64,000 nucleotides of DNA from Azorinus chamasolen. Lineage: Eukaryota; Mollusca; Bivalvia; Cardiida; Solecurtidae. A program made the position numbers and the translations under genes. Of the stretch, positions 60,961-64,000 are shown in pieces; the first letter of the stretch is position 1, and every line of letters starts with the position of its first letter. The stretch lies in assembly GCA_963576725.1 (NCBI GenBank), contig OY755252.1:52663059-52727058 (forward strand). Direction: 5' to 3'. The notes beneath the pieces are model-generated. The model had not been told where the DNA came from and did no database searches. It saw only the letters and a list, made by a program, of their open reading frames with translations.

Positions 60961-62831
60961 ACTCGGTGTATGCCAAATTGACAGTCGTAGTTTGCTACGC
61001 CCCTACAAAGATTTGGTGGAAAAATTCAAGCATTTTTCAAGGACTTGATTTCACACACTATTAGTGACACAGTCTGTCTTGCCCAAACATGGAAAAAGCC
61101 CATTCAAAAGCATCCACAAGCAGGAAATAGCTTAATTAATGGCAAGAGTAATACAGAAGGTTTCTGCAGGATCTTTCTTTATAATTTTTACACTTCAATA
61201 AGTAGTCACATATCTGCAAATGTCAAAGATTCTACTAAAGTATACTTGAATGATGATCCATAGGAAATCTATAGCAGCCATTAGTTCAGTCCGGACAGTT
61301 TTCAAGGACATTTATGAAGATTTTTAAGCACTTTTCAGTATTTGCCAAAATTTAAGCACTTTTCAAGCACTTATTTATTTTTAAGCACTTTTCAAGGCAA
61401 CCCCTGGAATTCAAGGAGATTTCAAGGCTGTGCAAACCCTGACAGAGTAATGCCAGATCAGACAGCTCTTATTTCTTACATGTATGACTATTCAACAGGG
61501 ACAGGGTTTAATACTCTTAGTATTCCTAAACTAGATAAATAACTGGCATGTGAAATAGTTCATCATTATGGAACACTAAACAAGAATTTTAGCAAAGAAG
61601 AATTTAGATCTTTTTAGGCAGGAGGCTGCTTAATGTAGGTTGAAAGTGCTTTGGGAGCTTTCTTCATGACTTTCACCCTGCATTAAGCAGTCACATGACT
61701 TTCACCCTGCATTAAGCAGCCACCTGTCTTACAGACCGCCCTTATACTAATGTGAATGTCTGGTTCAGAGGCTTACGTTTACTGTATTGTTTTGACTTAC
61801 ATACACTGCAGACCCTGACTAAAGTGCTCCAGGAGCACATCCTAAAACTGTTTGCAAATGCCCGGCCACTTGTTTCCTGCATTTAAGGTTTAACATTTAA
61901 CCCTTTCCATCATAAAAACGTATGCCATGCCTTTGCAAAAGAGAGTACACACAGATCAAACAGCTCTCTACTCTGTTTGCTAAATGCATCTATTTCATTT
62001 GTGCCATTATGACCTAATTGTTTAACCCTTTACTCCATAGATGCCTTTCCAAACAGAGTAAACCCAGATGGCTCCTTTAGATGCCATCTTATCAGAGTCT
62101 ACAGTTTTCTTATGCAATATTATCAATCTGCTTCTACAGTTTCTGTCAAAATAAACATTCCCTTGTTTATAATGCCATTACAAATAGTCTTCCAATTATC
62201 AGCTGAAGTTTTTATAAAGGCATATGAGCACAGGGCGGTTTGGCCATTGGCAGATACTGCAACATCAGATCTATAAGCAAACAGGGCAGACCCTGATCAG
62301 ATGGCTGCTATAGGAGCTGTCTGATGTGGTTCTACTCTGTTTGCTAAGGCCTCACTATAATTGTCAAGTGTTTTTTACTCTACAAGACTTCTCTAAGTGT
62401 TTATATCTTATCAACTGAAAAACCATTAATCCCACTTGCTTACTTAATGAAATACAGATTATATGATACCATAGCTTTTATCCAATTCAATTATAATAAA
62501 GAAAACCCCTACTTATCTACAGTGTATTACACAAATGAAATATTAATGGACACCTAATCACAGTTAATGATATTCAGGGTCATGACTCGAGATAACTATC
62601 GAATTATACCCACTTTCATTGTGTCCCTGTTCACTATATGGCCTTTTTTATTGATTTATCAAGGTAGTGTTTGAATATATCTACAATCAATATCGGTGAT
62701 CATATAAATGAAATAAATTGAGTCTGTAGAAAATGGAGTACTTATTGTGCATTTATATCACTATGGCAACATTGAAATACTAATGCAGAGCTGTAGTTAA
62801 AAGATGTTTACGTTTGTATTTAGAAAACTAA
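60961..62831. other. Intergenic stretch without recognised gene
   Basis: Repeats include a TTTTAAGCACTTTTCA minisatellite-like patch (61320-61395), a Tc1/mariner-like piece with doubled TGACTTTCACCCTGCATTAA (61664-61730), and worn TTAA MITEs near 61897, 62023 and 62210. Confidence 0.5.
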
Positions 62832-63036
62832 TTAACCCTGTTGAATATTCATGTAAGAATTCATTTATTCATTCATTTATTCCATATTTATCAGCTGAAT
62901 TTACTGTAGATTCAGGTCTATATAATTTCATAAGTAAACATAGCAGACCCAGATCAGATGGCTCCTACAGGAGTCACCTGATCTAGGTCTACACTACAAA
63001 GGTGTGAAATGGTATTTTTAAGAAAGAAAGGGTTAA
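62832..63036 (+). mobile_element. TTAA-type MITE
   Basis: TTAACCCTGTTGAATATTCA to AAAGAAAGGGTTAA. The core GATCAGATGGCTCCTACAGG pairs with GAGTCACCTGATC. Confidence 0.8.
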
Positions 63037-63691
63037 TTAATTTTGATACTTCTCTGAGAAACTCTCTCTTGCTAACCTCCTCTCCAAATGGCTGAGAAAT
63101 TAGAGATTTTGATATATTAGTACGCATCTTAGTGCAAAATAAATGTCCTAAATGGACTCCACTTTTGAATATACAGCATTGAAGAGGTAACCCTTTTAAC
63201 AGTGGGTAACTTTGCAAGTATTGTCTTCTACTGTCCTCGTTTTCACCACCATTTCATCAAACAACTTCAGATATTAAACATTGATCCTGATGGGATGTTG
63301 AATCACTCCCCATCTGATCTGGATCAAAACTGCAATGTTATCACTAATGCTCCAATAGTCTGGACACCTGTGTTAACCCTTTACATGAATATTCATGTAA
63401 GACTCCGCCCATTATGAATATTAATGAATTAAATCTTTGTATTAACGTTTTCCTTCATATAAACGCTTTGTCATACTTATACAAACACAGCAGACCCAAG
63501 ACGGATCCTGTAGGAGCCGTCTGATCAGGGTTTGCTCTGTTTACTATAGATATCATTCTATAGTTTCTGTGAACATTCACACAGTAATTATATCTTAACA
63601 GATAAAAGGTGACCAAGAATTATGGCCATGTTGGTGCACTGAATAGGCCAAATGGTAGCTCATACAGCTAGCACCAAAAACAACCAAAGGG

Positions 63692-63834
63692 CTTAACCCT
63701 ATACTCCATGAATATTCATGAAAGAAATAATGAGGTCATGAATATTGATTAGATTAATTTATATTATGGCACATACACATATGCATGTTTGGCTACAGCA
63801 GAAACTGTAGAATCTTATCTATATTATACCTTAA
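63692..63834 (+). mobile_element. Left half of a TTAA MITE running into a tandem array
   Basis: TTAACCCTATACTCCATGAA through GCAGAAACTGTAGAATCTTA; from there the element is replaced by a tandem of its own internal segment. Confidence 0.75.
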
Positions 63835-64000
63835 CTGTAGAATCTTATCTATATTATACCTTAACTGTAGAATCTTATCTATAAGAATCTTATCTATATT
63901 ATACCTTAACTGTAGAATCTTATCTATATTATACCTTAACTGTAGAATATTATATATATTATACCTTAACTGTAGAATCTTATCTATAAGAATCTTATCT
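63805..64000. repeat. 30-bp tandem array continuing beyond the window
   Basis: The unit is CTGTAGAATCTTATCTATAT then TATACCTTAA, with some units carrying an inner repeat ATCTTATCTATAAGA. CTGTAGAATC-x-x-ATCTATAT is an internal piece of the TTAA MITE. Confidence 0.93.

Noticed and set aside
60734..61048. A host craniofacial development protein 2-like gene
   Set aside because: An in-frame stop precedes it, the domain is cut off, and the sequence is better explained as an RTE retrotransposon remnant.

Overview
This is animal nuclear DNA, AT-rich and intron-rich, with GT-AG spliced genes buried in a dense bed of short transposable elements and tandem arrays. Several repeat families (elements opening with an AGCTCACC hairpin, AGGTCA-rich tandem units, TTAA-flanked palindromic MITEs) look like those of bivalve molluscs. 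My best guess is a heterodont bivalve of the Dreissena kind. The phylum is fairly safe; the genus is a guess from memory of repeats.

Two protein-coding genes can be supported. The first, on the + strand, is the 3' part of a Tudor-domain gene of the TDRD7 type (germ-granule/piRNA-pathway scaffold). Thirteen exons between 3397 and 36398 join in one uninterrupted frame of 742 codons plus stop, with every splice phase matching. They encode three extended Tudor domains, with a 221-residue exon carrying the long linker between domains 2 and 3. The start of the gene, probably with LOTUS domains, lies upstream of the window. The second, on the - strand (52260 to 49492), is a two-exon, 265-residue BTB/POZ protein with a helical middle and a Cys/His-rich tail. 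I see no sign that the two genes are functionally linked.

The rest is repeats. (a) Many copies of TTAA-flanked MITEs with TTAACCCTTT/AAAGGGTTAA ends, which suggests piggyBac-type mobilisation. They fall into several sub-families that share one central hairpin core. (b) A set of otherwise unrelated elements that all begin with a short hairpin, continue into a GTCCGTC- or GT-type simple repeat and often into 140-170-bp tandem units, and end in CTCTTGTT or a near variant. Two sit inside other repeats in a way that exposes the empty site: insertion at T without target duplication, which fits Helentron/pearl-like elements. (c) A hAT element with a perfect 8-bp target duplication, a Harbinger-like element with a TTA duplication, Tc1/mariner-like MITEs with TA duplications, three tRNA-type SINE copies and one decayed RTE-type retrotransposon piece. 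(d) At least nine satellite-like arrays with periods of 30-54 bp, several of which visibly arose from a MITE end plus its flank.

Layout: 1-3396 MITEs and a 49-bp array; 3397-36398 the Tudor gene, whose introns carry most element classes; 36399-49300 intergenic repeats (two long hairpin-headed elements, nested MITEs, 54-bp and 34-bp arrays); 49302-52260 the BTB gene; 52261-64000 no gene recognised, only MITEs, a 41-bp array split by an inserted element, an RTE remnant, and a 30-bp array running off the window end.
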